Positions 18,728 through 27,546 of a DNA stretch of 53,147 bases are shown in pieces. The DNA is taken from NCBI GenBank assembly GCA_913057895.1, contig CAJXOH010000010.1, forward strand, positions 1 through 53,147, read 5' to 3'. Under the pieces are notes generated by a model. It had not been told where the DNA came from and ran no database searches. It was given only the letters and a program-made list of their open reading frames with translations. This DNA comes from an uncultured Bacteroidota bacterium (GTDB taxonomy: Bacteria > Bacteroidota > Rhodothermia > Balneolales > Balneolaceae). The first letter of the stretch is position 1; each line of letters starts with the position of its first letter. The translations under genes and the position numbers were made by a program.

Positions 18728-20098
18728 ATGAGCGTCGAAAGCTTCCATAGAATGTACTCTATCCTAAAAAAGATAGCCCGCCGAGAGGTCGCTTCATTCG
18801 CAACGTTGTTCGTTTTGGCAGTCTCGCTATATGTAGCGCCGAATCAAGCATTTGCACAAAATGATGACACCCAAGTAGCAAAAAGTGGATCGATTTACTC
18901 CTACCCTGGATTTGGAATGCCCACCGATGTAATTGGTGCCACGACCGTGACCACAGGACTGGCTGGTATAGGAATGTATGATCCAACTACCTCAAATTTA
19001 TCCAATCCAGGCATCTGGGCGCTTTATCAGTATAGTGTTGGTAGTTTTCAATTTGGGCTAACCAACCATCAAGCAGAAGACACGTTTGGGTCTGCGAAAA
19101 ACTCGTTATTCAGTCTGGATCAATTTCACTTTGTTGCCCCTCTAGTTAAGGGGCGATTAGGTCTTTCTGTCTCTATGAGCCCAGTCACTCGTTCTAATTT
19201 CCGCCTTTACCAGGAGGGGACCTTCACGGCGGGACCAGATAATATAACCTTTGGTGTTGACGAGCAGGGAGCAGGGGGTATGAGCCGACTTGAAGTGGGG
19301 CTTGGGTATCGCATTACTCGGGGCCTGTCTGTTGGGGCAGCGATCGGTTCCTATGTTACCTCTTTAGACAATGAAACGTTTATCTATTTTTCCTCCCTAC
19401 GATATACGCCTGTTGTGTTTTCTGAATCGTTTCGAGGTACTGACCTAGGAGCAAGATTCGGTCTATTTTATCGCACACAGCCAAAAGAGGGTCGTCCGTA
19501 TGACCTTGAAGTAGGGCTCACGTATCAACCCTCGCTTGAGATGGAGCTTGAAAGAAGCAAAGAGGGGTTCAAGTCAATTGGGGGGCAGACTCAATTGGTC
19601 AATCTAGATGTTGATCAAAGCAACCAATTTGGCATGATTAAAACTGCACCGGAGTTCGCGGTGGGTGGCACTGTTACACTGAATCGCGCAACCATGATTT
19701 CTGCAGAATGGATGCAACAACAGTGGGATGAGGCCAAGTTTGAGTTAGATGCAGAAGAAGAGGCGATGTACTCCAACCGTTCAAAGGTTGGTTTTGGAAT
19801 ACAGTATCATCCGTTTAGACGAGTTACGCGAAATGGATTCTTTCACAACATGAAATATGCTGTAGGTGTCTCACATGACTCTGGGCATCTAACGATCTCA
19901 GGAAACGATATTGTCACAAATAAGCTTGTTTTAGGACTTGGACTTCCTGGAAGAAGGTCAACGTCTAGTGTCGACTTCACGTTTACCGTCGGTTCACGGG
20001 GCGTAGATAGAGATAATTTGCCAGTTGAAACGATCTGGGGTGTTGGCGTTTCGTTAAATTTGGCAGAAATCATGTTTGTAAGACCAAAATTTCAGTAA
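18728..20098 (+). CDS. outer-membrane beta-barrel protein, FadL/PorV-like
   Basis: 456 residues from ATG 18728 (a TTG at 18719 overlaps the previous stop and is less likely). A signal peptide ends about AFAQ (residue 43). The mature protein alternates short amphipathic strands ending in aromatic residues and turns, with a Gly-rich N-terminal stretch, and closes with SLNLAEIMFVRPKFQ. This is the pattern of OMPP1/FadL-type or PorV-like barrels. The substrate is unknown. It is translationally close to the DUF4270 lipoprotein, so the two may act together at the outer membrane (inference). Confidence 0.72.
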   Translation: MSVESFHRMYSILKKIARREVASFATLFVLAVSLYVAPNQAFAQNDDTQVAKSGSIYSYPGFGMPTDVIGATTVTTGLAGIGMYDPTTSNLSNPGIWALYQYSVGSFQFGLTNHQAEDTFGSAKNSLFSLDQFHFVAPLVKGRLGLSVSMSPVTRSNFRLYQEGTFTAGPDNITFGVDEQGAGGMSRLEVGLGYRITRGLSVGAAIGSYVTSLDNETFIYFSSLRYTPVVFSESFRGTDLGARFGLFYRTQPKEGRPYDLEVGLTYQPSLEMELERSKEGFKSIGGQTQLVNLDVDQSNQFGMIKTAPEFAVGGTVTLNRATMISAEWMQQQWDEAKFELDAEEEAMYSNRSKVGFGIQYHPFRRVTRNGFFHNMKYAVGVSHDSGHLTISGNDIVTNKLVLGLGLPGRRSTSSVDFTFTVGSRGVDRDNLPVETIWGVGVSLNLAEIMFVRPKFQ

Positions 20099-20158
20099 GT
20101 TCGAGATTCTAAAAAAAGTAGTGACTAAACGTTCAGTAAGTAAACAAACACAATCATC

Positions 20159-21511
20159 ATGATTCGACTCAATCTCAATCGATTCTTGACTTTGGGCTTT
20201 TTCGCAGCCCTTATCATAGGTATTGCCGTCCCTTTACAGGCTCAAGACGAAGATGCTGGAACTCCACCCTATGGCATGGAGCCTCTGCAGGCATACTCTT
20301 TGTTTTATGAGAATTTCCGGATAAAGGATTATCAAATGGCAGAAATGTACGGTGAATGGATGCTGGTATCTCAGCCCCGTGAACTCGAAGGGAACCCGCG
20401 ATTTGAGCTCGATACGCAGTATCGTCGTATGATACAGGTTTATGCAGGTCGGGCGGAACAAGAGAGCGACCCTGCTGTTCGTGCAGAGTACTACGACAAA
20501 GCTGTCGCACTATTTGAAGATGCTTATGCTCTTTTCAGTGCTGAAGAGGTTGATTTATTTGAATGGAAAGTTTTTGAAGGTCAGTTTTTCCAACAAAACT
20601 ATGCCAACATTCGCAATGCTCTCGACAGAACCTATGATGCCTACCAAGAAGCATTTGACCTAGACTATCAACGATTGACTGAGATTAGTGATGGGTACTA
20701 TGTCCGTATTCTTCTGGAGAACTATGCCAATACAAATCAAAAAGATGAAGCATTGGCTATGATTGATCTTGTTGAGCCCATCGCATCTCCTGCATTACAG
20801 GGAGTCATCGATGCTGCTCGTAATGACTTATTTGATAGCCCAGAAGAGCGTATTGAATTTTTGGCGGGCCAGTTGGAGAAATCACCTGGCGATATCACTA
20901 TCATGGCGGAGTTAGCAGAGCTTTATGAAGAAACCGGTGAAAGGGCACGCGCTATCGAATTGTATACACAGCTCTATGATCAAGACCCTTCCTATGACAA
21001 TACATACAGACTTGCACAAGTCAAGCAAGGGGATGCAGATTATTCTGGGGCTAATTCACTCTATCTTGAAGCGTTTGATCTTACTGAAGACGTAGATCAA
21101 AAAAAGGAGATTGCTCTAGAGGTCTCGTCTAACTTCCAAAGTGTTGATAATCTTCAGCAAGCTCGTCGATATGCAAGACAAGCTCAGCAGTTGGACGGTC
21201 AGTGGAGCAAGCCAGCAGAACAAATTGGACGTATCTACGCTGCAGCCGTTTCACAATGTACTCAAGGCAGAACCATTGAACGTGAAGATAAAACCGTATA
21301 TTGGCTTGTCTTAGATTATTTTGAGAAGGCAAAACGACTAACTTCATCGAACTCCTCATCCTTGGATCGTTTGATCGGGCAGTACACAGCAGTAATGCCG
21401 ACAACCGAAGACAAGTTCTTCAACTCTTGGACAACAGGGGAATCCTTCACGATTGACGCATCTATCAATGCTTGTTACGGATGGATTAATGAATCTACAA
21501 CGATTCGTTAA
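20159..21511 (+). CDS. exported TPR-repeat protein
   Basis: 450 residues with a signal peptide (FFAALIIGIAVPLQAQ, cleaved near residue 28). The mature part is almost all alpha-helical with TPR-like pairs of helices. The clearest is LAELYEETGERARAIELYTQLYDQDPS (about residues 255-283), followed by YRLAQVKQGDADYSGANSLYLEAF. TPR proteins bind partner proteins; the partner is unknown. It lies 60 bases after the barrel protein and 89 bases before rho. Confidence 0.8.
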   Translation: MIRLNLNRFLTLGFFAALIIGIAVPLQAQDEDAGTPPYGMEPLQAYSLFYENFRIKDYQMAEMYGEWMLVSQPRELEGNPRFELDTQYRRMIQVYAGRAEQESDPAVRAEYYDKAVALFEDAYALFSAEEVDLFEWKVFEGQFFQQNYANIRNALDRTYDAYQEAFDLDYQRLTEISDGYYVRILLENYANTNQKDEALAMIDLVEPIASPALQGVIDAARNDLFDSPEERIEFLAGQLEKSPGDITIMAELAELYEETGERARAIELYTQLYDQDPSYDNTYRLAQVKQGDADYSGANSLYLEAFDLTEDVDQKKEIALEVSSNFQSVDNLQQARRYARQAQQLDGQWSKPAEQIGRIYAAAVSQCTQGRTIEREDKTVYWLVLDYFEKAKRLTSSNSSSLDRLIGQYTAVMPTTEDKFFNSWTTGESFTIDASINACYGWINESTTIR

Positions 21512-21600
21512 TTACAGCGTGTAAATGATGTAGCATTGGGTTTTTCGCGCCATGACGTGGCTCGGATGGGGGTGTTTTAGGAAACACGGACAAAAACAGT

Positions 21601-22830
21601 ATGGCTAAATCCCGTAATAAAAGGGGTAAATACAACCCAAAAAGGGGTCGAAACAACCAAAAAGGTAGGCATCGCAACAACAAGAAGCGTGGTGGGTTTG
21701 TACCTAAGTTTCAAGATGGACCCGACGTCTTCGTCGCAGGCACCTATGGAGGTGTGCTTGAAGTCAATGAAAAAGGCTTTGGGTTCATCAGAAAGATCGA
21801 CCACGAGTTCACATACCACCCAACAGATCCATTTATAAAACCTGATTTGGTTCGCAAACAAGACCTAAAATCTGGTCTTGTGCTGGAGGGGGAATTTGAA
21901 GAGGACGCTCACGGAAACCGCCGTGTGTTCTCGATTGATCGCATTAACCAAAGACCTGCAGATGAATGGCAAAAGGTCGTCCGTTTTGAGCGGCAAGTAC
22001 CTGAGATGCCAACAGAGGCCTTGTTACTTGGAGCCAATCCAGAAGAAGTTGAATTGCGAGCACTCGATCTTATCGCACCCATCGGCAAAGGACAGAGAGC
22101 ACTAATCGTAGCTCCTCCGAGAACTGGAAAAACAGTACTTCTCAAACAAATCGCAGGAGCTCTAACAGAGCATCACCCCGATGTCCATACCTCCATCTTA
22201 CTTGTGGATGAGCGCCCGGAAGAGGTGACAGACTTTTTACGAACCACTTCAGCCGAGGTGTTTGCTTCCTCTAATGACCGTTCGACTCAAAGTCATGTTC
22301 GGATTGCAGAAATGGCCCTAGGGTATGCAAAACGAAAGGCTGAAAGTGGACAACACGCCGTCCTACTGATTGACTCGCTGACAAGATTGGGTCGTGCTTA
22401 TAATGCTGCACAAACGGGAAGTGGTCGCACGCTATCTGGAGGGCTTGATATTCGTGCACTTGAAGTGCCTAAAAGAATCTTTGGATCAGCAAGAGCCTTT
22501 GAAGGTGGAGGATCGTTAACGATTATCGCTACTTGCTTGATTGAGACCAACTCCAGGATGGATGATTTGATCTTCGAGGAGTTTAAAGGCACTGGAAATA
22601 TGGAGCTCGTTCTTGATAGAGAGATTGCCAATGATCGTATTTTCCCGGCCATAAACATTCTTGCCTCAGGGACGCGAAATGAGGATAAGTTTATCTCTGA
22701 TTCAATGGAAGAGCGGAATGCGATTCGACGATATTTACTCAAAAAATCGCCAAAAGACGCGATGCTCCAATTGCTAAAGGTGATTAAGAATACCGATAGT
22801 AATGACGAGCTGTTTATGCAGCTTCAATAA
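21601..22830 (+). CDS. rho: transcription termination factor Rho, short form
   Basis: 409 residues. Residues 1-45 are very basic (Lys, Arg, Asn, Gly). Then comes the RNA-binding cold-shock-like domain (GVLEVNEKGFGFIRK, about 51-65). The ATPase has Walker A APPRTGKT, Walker B VLLIDSLTRLGRAYN and the Q/R-loop region RTLSGGLDIRALEVPKRIFGSAR. The helical Rho_N domain usually found at the N-terminus is absent and the basic tail takes its place. Rho is a hexameric helicase that ends transcription. Its 3' end overlaps the converging rhodanese gene by 7 bases. Confidence 0.95.
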   Translation: MAKSRNKRGKYNPKRGRNNQKGRHRNNKKRGGFVPKFQDGPDVFVAGTYGGVLEVNEKGFGFIRKIDHEFTYHPTDPFIKPDLVRKQDLKSGLVLEGEFEEDAHGNRRVFSIDRINQRPADEWQKVVRFERQVPEMPTEALLLGANPEEVELRALDLIAPIGKGQRALIVAPPRTGKTVLLKQIAGALTEHHPDVHTSILLVDERPEEVTDFLRTTSAEVFASSNDRSTQSHVRIAEMALGYAKRKAESGQHAVLLIDSLTRLGRAYNAAQTGSGRTLSGGLDIRALEVPKRIFGSARAFEGGGSLTIIATCLIETNSRMDDLIFEEFKGTGNMELVLDREIANDRIFPAINILASGTRNEDKFISDSMEERNAIRRYLLKKSPKDAMLQLLKVIKNTDSNDELFMQLQ

Positions 22831-23144
22831 ACAGGGAGTGTTGGGTCAATTTCCTTGGCCCATGCATTGATGCCTCCCGTGAGGTTTTTAACATTCTCAA
22901 ACCCTCCACTTGTCAGAATTTGGCAAGCTCTAGCACTTCGCCCACCTGAACGACACATTACGACGACTTCTTTGTGTTTGTGTTGCTCAATCTCGTCCAT
23001 ACGACCTGATAGCTGATCGAGTGGGATCAACTCTGCCCCAATATTACTTAGCTCGTACTCATGTGGCTCTCGGACATCAAGGACAAATACATCCTCCTTT
23101 GCGTCAAGCTTTTTCTTTAATTCGTCCACCTTCATTTCTTGCAT
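22824..23144 (-). CDS. single-domain rhodanese-like protein
   Basis: 106 residues forming one rhodanese domain. Seen: VLDVREPHEYELSNIGAELIPL and the active-site loop CRSGGRS with Cys 64, then a C-terminal LTGGINAWAKEID. The family moves sulfane sulfur to acceptors such as cyanide or thiols; the physiological acceptor is unknown. It starts 4 bases after the lptB stop, at the end of a seven-gene run on the minus strand. Confidence 0.92.
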   Translation of the reverse strand: MQEMKVDELKKKLDAKEDVFVLDVREPHEYELSNIGAELIPLDQLSGRMDEIEQHKHKEVVVMCRSGGRSARACQILTSGGFENVKNLTGGINAWAKEIDPTLPVY

Positions 23145-23148
23145 AGCT

Positions 23149-23904
23149 CTACGTTTTTTGTTGATATCGCTCTAAATGAAATTGTTTTCCAAGATAGAGA
23201 TTTCTAGCCTCTTCATCTTGTGCAAGCTCCTCAGGCGTGCCTTCTTTGAAGACTTTCCCAGAGTACATTAAATAGGTTCGATCCGTAATGGCAAGCGTTT
23301 CATGAACGTTATGATCCGTGATCAATATGCCTAGATTACGTTTTTTAAGGTCGGATATAATATGCTGGATTTCCTCAACAGCAATCGGGTCGATACCTGC
23401 AAAAGGTTCATCAAGCAGAAGAAACTTCGGGTCTGTTGCAAGTGCTCTTGCGATCTCTGTGCGCCGTCGTTCACCCCCAGAGCACTCAGAACCCTTGTTA
23501 TTGGCAACCTTTTCAAGCCCAAATTCTTGAAGAAGCGCCTCTGCTTTCTCTTCTCTTTGTGGCTTTGGGACTCCTTGAAACTGCATGACGACAAGCAAAT
23601 TTTCCCGTACTGTGATGTCACGAAAGACCGATGGTTCTTGCGGTAAATATCCAACCCCTAAACGTGCGCGTTTGAACATGGGTTTGTTGGACATCGCGAC
23701 ATTATCAATTTGTATCGTACCTCGCTCCGCACGAACCAAACCGACAATCATTTGGAATGTGGTAGTTTTGCCTGCTCCGTTGGGTCCAAGTAAGCCAACA
23801 ACTTCCCCTTGTCGCAATGAGAGGCTTACATCGTTCACCACCACGCGCGATCGATAGCTTTTTTGAAGCCCTTCAACCTGTAACATTGAAGCTTGTGTGG
23901 TCAT
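23149..23904 (-). CDS. lptB: LPS export ABC transporter ATPase
   Basis: 251 residues with Walker A GPNGAGKTTT, the Q-loop region LPQEPSVFRDITVRENL, signature CSGGERRR, Walker B FLLLDEPFAGIDP and switch His in ITDHNVHET. These details (SVFRDLTV-like, GGERRR, DHNV) are specific for LptB. It powers extraction of lipopolysaccharide from the inner membrane with LptF and LptG, which are not in this window. It follows purQ by 67 bases. Confidence 0.95.
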   Translation of the reverse strand: MTTQASMLQVEGLQKSYRSRVVVNDVSLSLRQGEVVGLLGPNGAGKTTTFQMIVGLVRAERGTIQIDNVAMSNKPMFKRARLGVGYLPQEPSVFRDITVRENLLVVMQFQGVPKPQREEKAEALLQEFGLEKVANNKGSECSGGERRRTEIARALATDPKFLLLDEPFAGIDPIAVEEIQHIISDLKKRNLGILITDHNVHETLAITDRTYLMYSGKVFKEGTPEELAQDEEARNLYLGKQFHLERYQQKT

Positions 23905-23971
23905 GATTTGAAGAAAGATCGTCTGACGTTCAAAGGTGAAGAAGGCTGTGCTCTACACTATCAAGATAGAG

Positions 23972-24679
23972 TTAGGCCGTTGATGTTAGGTGTGCGGCTT
24001 GTAAAAATGAGTCTAGGAGGTGGCGGCCATCTGTGTTGCCAAGTTGCGGCTCAGCGGCTCTTTCCGGATGGGGCATCAGCCCAAGTACATTTCCTTTTTC
24101 GTTGCAGATCCCGGCAATCGACGCTGTTGAGCCATTCACGTTTGCTGCCGGATCTAGCTCTCCTAATTCATTCACATATCGAAATACAATTTGTTGCTGA
24201 TCTTCGAGTCGTTTTAATCCATCATCATCAATTCGGTAATTTCCTTCCCCGTGTGAAATTGGGATTTTAAACGTCTCGGCTGGGTTCAAGCCGTGGGTAA
24301 ATTGCGACCTGTTTCCCTCTTCTACTTTGAGATGGACTGGCTTGCAGATAAAACGAAGATTTTGGTTGTGAAGCATCACCCCGGGAAGCATCCCTGCCTC
24401 AAGGAGTATTTGGAACCCATTACAAATGCCTATAACTGGACCCCCTTTTTGAGCATAGGCTTGAATGGCGTCCATAATGGGTGAGAACCTGGCAATTGCA
24501 CCCGTTCGAAGGTAGTCGCCGTACGAGAATCCTCCAGGAATAATAACCATATCAGGGTTGCCTATCGACGTCTCTTTATGCCATACGGATGTAACATTTG
24601 CCCCTAACACCGTCCCAAAAACGTGCTCAGTATCGTGATCACAATTGGATCCTGGAAAAATGGGTATGGCAATATTCAT
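23972..24679 (-). CDS. purQ: phosphoribosylformylglycinamidine synthase glutaminase subunit
   Basis: 235 residues, a class I glutamine amidotransferase. The nucleophile is Cys 86 in GICNGFQ; the catalytic His-Glu pair is in LMPHPERAAEP. The PGGFSYGDYLRTGAIA loop is typical of PurQ. It supplies ammonia to PurL in the fourth step of purine synthesis (EC 6.3.5.3). PurS is encoded two genes upstream, separated by clpS; purL is not in the window. Confidence 0.96.
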   Translation of the reverse strand: MNIAIPIFPGSNCDHDTEHVFGTVLGANVTSVWHKETSIGNPDMVIIPGGFSYGDYLRTGAIARFSPIMDAIQAYAQKGGPVIGICNGFQILLEAGMLPGVMLHNQNLRFICKPVHLKVEEGNRSQFTHGLNPAETFKIPISHGEGNYRIDDDGLKRLEDQQQIVFRYVNELGELDPAANVNGSTASIAGICNEKGNVLGLMPHPERAAEPQLGNTDGRHLLDSFLQAAHLTSTA

Positions 24680-24681
24680 AG

Positions 24682-24978
24682 TTATCCTTTGATTTCTGTG
24701 ATCAAGTCAATCTCTTCCAAAATAGATTTCACTCTCAAAGCTTTGTCAAACTCACCCTCATATACCACTGCGCTTCCATGATGGTGCACTTCAAAGGTCA
24801 ATTGAGTGGCTTTTTCCTTGGAGCATTGAATGGCTTTCATGAGCTGCGCAATCACCTCCTCAAACGTATGATCTTCATCATTATACAAAATCACACGCCA
24901 AGGTTCCGATGCAGACGTTTCAACATCTTCAAGCTCGAGTACCTCTTCTGTTGTTGACGGCTTATTGGCTTGTGTCAT
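24682..24978 (-). CDS. clpS: ClpS-like Clp protease adaptor
   Basis: 98 residues from ATG 24978 (a GTG at 24987 could add three). Conserved ClpS parts: WRVILYNDEDHTFEEVI (about residues 28-44) and VHHHGSAVVYEG. ClpS delivers N-degron substrates to ClpA/ClpC with ClpP. The residue at the place of the Escherichia coli Met40 gatekeeper appears to be Phe, as in other Bacteroidota-like ClpS. It lies between purS and purQ: its start overlaps the purS end by 17 bases and purQ begins 2 bases after its stop. Confidence 0.9.
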   Translation of the reverse strand: MTQANKPSTTEEVLELEDVETSASEPWRVILYNDEDHTFEEVIAQLMKAIQCSKEKATQLTFEVHHHGSAVVYEGEFDKALRVKSILEEIDLITEIKG

Positions 24979-25228
24979 GATTGACACGTTTCATTTCGAT
25001 CTCAACATCTTCCATCACATCGTTGGCCAAAAGCTTTTGGCATGCTTCTTCAACTTTTTGCTTGGCCTCTTCCTCAGAGGAAGCCTCCACATTCATCGTG
25101 ATGAGTTTTCCAATACGGACATCCTGAATCATCGTGAGTCCTAGTTGGTGAAGGGCTTGCTCAGAAGCCTTTCCTTTTGGATCCAAAATCGACGGGCGAA
25201 GTGTTACATGAACCGAGGCTTGAAACAT
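24962..25228 (-). CDS. purS: phosphoribosylformylglycinamidine synthase PurS subunit
   Basis: 88 residues from ATG 25228. The conserved start MFQASVHVTLRPSILDPKG fixes it, and the 45 upstream codons in the same frame do not fit. The domain is the small PurS fold with LGLTMIQDVRIGK. PurS bridges PurQ and PurL in the FGAM synthase complex. The 97 bases between it and miaA are the widest gap inside this run, so an internal promoter is possible. Confidence 0.93.
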   Translation of the reverse strand: MFQASVHVTLRPSILDPKGKASEQALHQLGLTMIQDVRIGKLITMNVEASSEEEAKQKVEEACQKLLANDVMEDVEIEMKRVNHDTSQ

Positions 25229-25325
25229 AGCAAAGCAGTGAGTGAAGGAATATGTAAAAGGTATGATTTCTTGGGCAATGGGGCTAGTGGGTGACTCGTG
25301 AATCTGTCCCTGTCTCGAGAAGGTG

Positions 25326-26234
25326 TTAACGTCCAGACACACCTGCATGAATCCATTGGACAAAAGGCCATCGTCTAAACCACGTCATTTGCCTTTTGGC
25401 ATATTGGCGCGTTGCCACAATAATCGCTTCCTGAACCTCTTTAAGCGACGCATTACCCTCAAAAAATGGCTTCCATTCCCTGTAACCGACACTTTTCATC
25501 GGGCTTGACTCCCATGAACAACCCGATTTGAGGAGTTGTTCGACCTCATCTTGAAGACCACGGTCAATCATATGTTTCACACGCTTCGCGATGCGGTCAT
25601 GTAACATGGCTCGGTCCATATGAAGCCCAAAAACCGGTTGTGATTGTACAACTGGATTGGTTGGGTTGTCATACCCTTGTTCTTGCTGTGAATGATACGA
25701 GCTAAAGGGCTCTCCTGTTTGCATCCAAACATCAAGTGCGCGGAAAATTCTTTGTCGGTTAAGCCCATCCATCGTTGAAGCATAGTGAGGGTCAACACGC
25801 TCAAGTTTTCTGTAAAGACTTTGCAACCCTTCCCGTGACTCTTGGCGTTCAAGTTCCTCAAGGTTTTCTTTACTAGCCGGGGGTAGGGATGCAAGGGGAA
25901 AAAACAACGCTTGAAGATAGAGTGTGCTTCCACCCACAATGATTAATGGTGTGCCCTTGCGCTGGGTCTCTTCCATGACCTTATTGGCAAAAATGGAAAA
26001 ACTAGAGGCGGACTCGGGTTGGTGGGGAGAGATGGATTGTACATAATGATGAGTGAGTCCCAACTGCTCTTCAGGCGTGGTTGCTGATGTGCCAATACTC
26101 ATCCCTTTATAACATTGTCGTGAGTCAGCAGATAGTATTTCTGCCCCTAACGTCTTCGCTAGCCGAATCGCAAGAGCGCTTTTTCCTGAAGCTGTGGGCC
26201 CAAGAACGGTCAGGATTGGAGGCCTAGTGCTCAT
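25326..26234 (-). CDS. miaA: tRNA dimethylallyltransferase
   Basis: 302 residues. P-loop GPTASGKS (12-19), SADSRQCYKGMSIGTS with the conserved DSRQ, and VGGSTLYLQAL are the MiaA signatures. It adds a dimethylallyl group to A37 of tRNAs reading codons that start with U (EC 2.5.1.75). Its substrate DMAPP is supplied by the non-mevalonate pathway that includes ispE. The start overlaps the stop of the PorV-like gene by 4 bases (ATGA). Confidence 0.96.
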   Translation of the reverse strand: MSTRPPILTVLGPTASGKSALAIRLAKTLGAEILSADSRQCYKGMSIGTSATTPEEQLGLTHHYVQSISPHQPESASSFSIFANKVMEETQRKGTPLIIVGGSTLYLQALFFPLASLPPASKENLEELERQESREGLQSLYRKLERVDPHYASTMDGLNRQRIFRALDVWMQTGEPFSSYHSQQEQGYDNPTNPVVQSQPVFGLHMDRAMLHDRIAKRVKHMIDRGLQDEVEQLLKSGCSWESSPMKSVGYREWKPFFEGNASLKEVQEAIIVATRQYAKRQMTWFRRWPFVQWIHAGVSGR

Positions 26235-27355
26235 CGCATGTTTAGTTCTGGAATCGCCACTTTAATGGATAGGCGGTGTGTTACACCAAGGTCTGAGGCA
26301 TATCCCGAGAAATCCGTGAATGCATAGTCTACCACAACTCTGCCTGTTTCAATTCCCACTCCTACTGCAGGCGTCCATGTGGCAGAGCCCTCCTGTGGAA
26401 CCACTAAATCGCTTAATCCCCATCGTAAGTGAGCCCATTCCCATGCGGTAAGCTCAAATCCGAGGTGAGGTTCGAGGCTCATTCCCCCAATGTTGAGTGA
26501 GTATGCTCGACGGTTCTCAAGGTGAATGACAACATCGCTGACAACGAGTAATGAAAATACAGCCCCTAAAGACTGCTCTCTAGCCAGAGATAGTTTTGCA
26601 GATGGGCGGACAGATTCTTTGGTTGAAGAGGGTAGAACGTCACCATACACACTTTCTAACGGCTCCAATTCCTGTTGATCGTACCTCCAAAACTTAAGCA
26701 TGGGAAAGAGATCATTCACATGTAGCCCAGCACTCCATCTATCTGAGCGACCCTGCAGGCCAACATCCACTCCAGTCCCCCAGGCATTTGCAAAGGGTCC
26801 TACTTTGTGACTGATAAATTTGAGGGAAACACCTGTGGTCCATACGGCTCCAAACCAGGATCGATCCAACGGTTGTGCGTACGACAAAAAAATGGCCTGA
26901 TCGCTTACATTGAATGTCGAAATCGCTCCTGCGGCATTAGCGATTGGGCTCTGTCTTTCGGGGTCCCAGGCATTCAGCGTGTTCTGCACTCCATTCACTC
27001 CCTGACGCAACCAGGAAAGTGCTAAAACACGACCTGATTCAACCGGAAAGGCAATTGCGGCATAATCACGTGATAAAATTCCCCCAAACCTCTCTGAACG
27101 CATCCATACAGTTTCTGGGGTTTCAACCTGGCTAAGGCCCGCAACATTCCAAAATGGAGATGTCGCATCTTGAGTTACTGCGCCTTGAGCCTCTCCCATG
27201 GCAAGGCCTCTTGCCCCCGCTCCTAACGACAAAAAATCACCCCCATATTTTGCGTTTCGGAAAGATTGAGCAACCGCCACATCCATACACATCATCCATG
27301 CTAGAAGTAGTGCAACAAGCCTGGCGTTTACGGTAAGTTGACTAACGCGATTCAT
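26231..27355 (-). CDS. PorV/PorQ-family outer-membrane protein
   Basis: 374 residues from ATG 27355 (a GTG 15 bases upstream is less likely). A signal peptide (LLLAWMMCMDVAVAQ) is followed by the family hallmark KYGGDFLSLGAGARGLAMGEAQGAV with TSPFWNVAGL, as in PorV/PorQ (UPF0164) proteins. The rest is beta-strand-rich. PorV and PorQ shuttle or anchor type IX secretion cargo in Bacteroidota; other members have unknown roles, and no other T9SS gene is seen here. It heads the minus-strand run ending with the rhodanese gene. Confidence 0.85.
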   Translation of the reverse strand: MNRVSQLTVNARLVALLLAWMMCMDVAVAQSFRNAKYGGDFLSLGAGARGLAMGEAQGAVTQDATSPFWNVAGLSQVETPETVWMRSERFGGILSRDYAAIAFPVESGRVLALSWLRQGVNGVQNTLNAWDPERQSPIANAAGAISTFNVSDQAIFLSYAQPLDRSWFGAVWTTGVSLKFISHKVGPFANAWGTGVDVGLQGRSDRWSAGLHVNDLFPMLKFWRYDQQELEPLESVYGDVLPSSTKESVRPSAKLSLAREQSLGAVFSLLVVSDVVIHLENRRAYSLNIGGMSLEPHLGFELTAWEWAHLRWGLSDLVVPQEGSATWTPAVGVGIETGRVVVDYAFTDFSGYASDLGVTHRLSIKVAIPELNMR

Positions 27356-27365
27356 AGGGGTAAGG

Positions 27366-27461
27366 TACACAAATTCTTAGGCTGCTGAGAGAATACGCAC
27401 ACTTGAATCCCCGTGTAAAGAGGTGTTCTCAGCCATGGTGATTAAGCAACGAATTTGTGTA
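27366..27461. repeat. 11-base inverted repeat upstream of dnaN
   Basis: TACACAAATTC (27366-27376) and GAATTTGTGTA (27451-27461) are perfect inverted copies 74 bases apart. Inside them GGCTG (27380-27384) pairs with CAGCC (27430-27434). The region lies between the divergent PorV-like and dnaN genes. It could form a stem in a dnaN leader RNA or be paired operators; no function is assigned. Confidence 0.4.
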
Positions 27462-27546
27462 TATTTTTAGCGTTACGGAATTCCTTTTTTCTGAACCCAT
27501 CGCTTCGCAATCTCTAACAAGAAACGCTTCAGAACCGCCGATTCGC

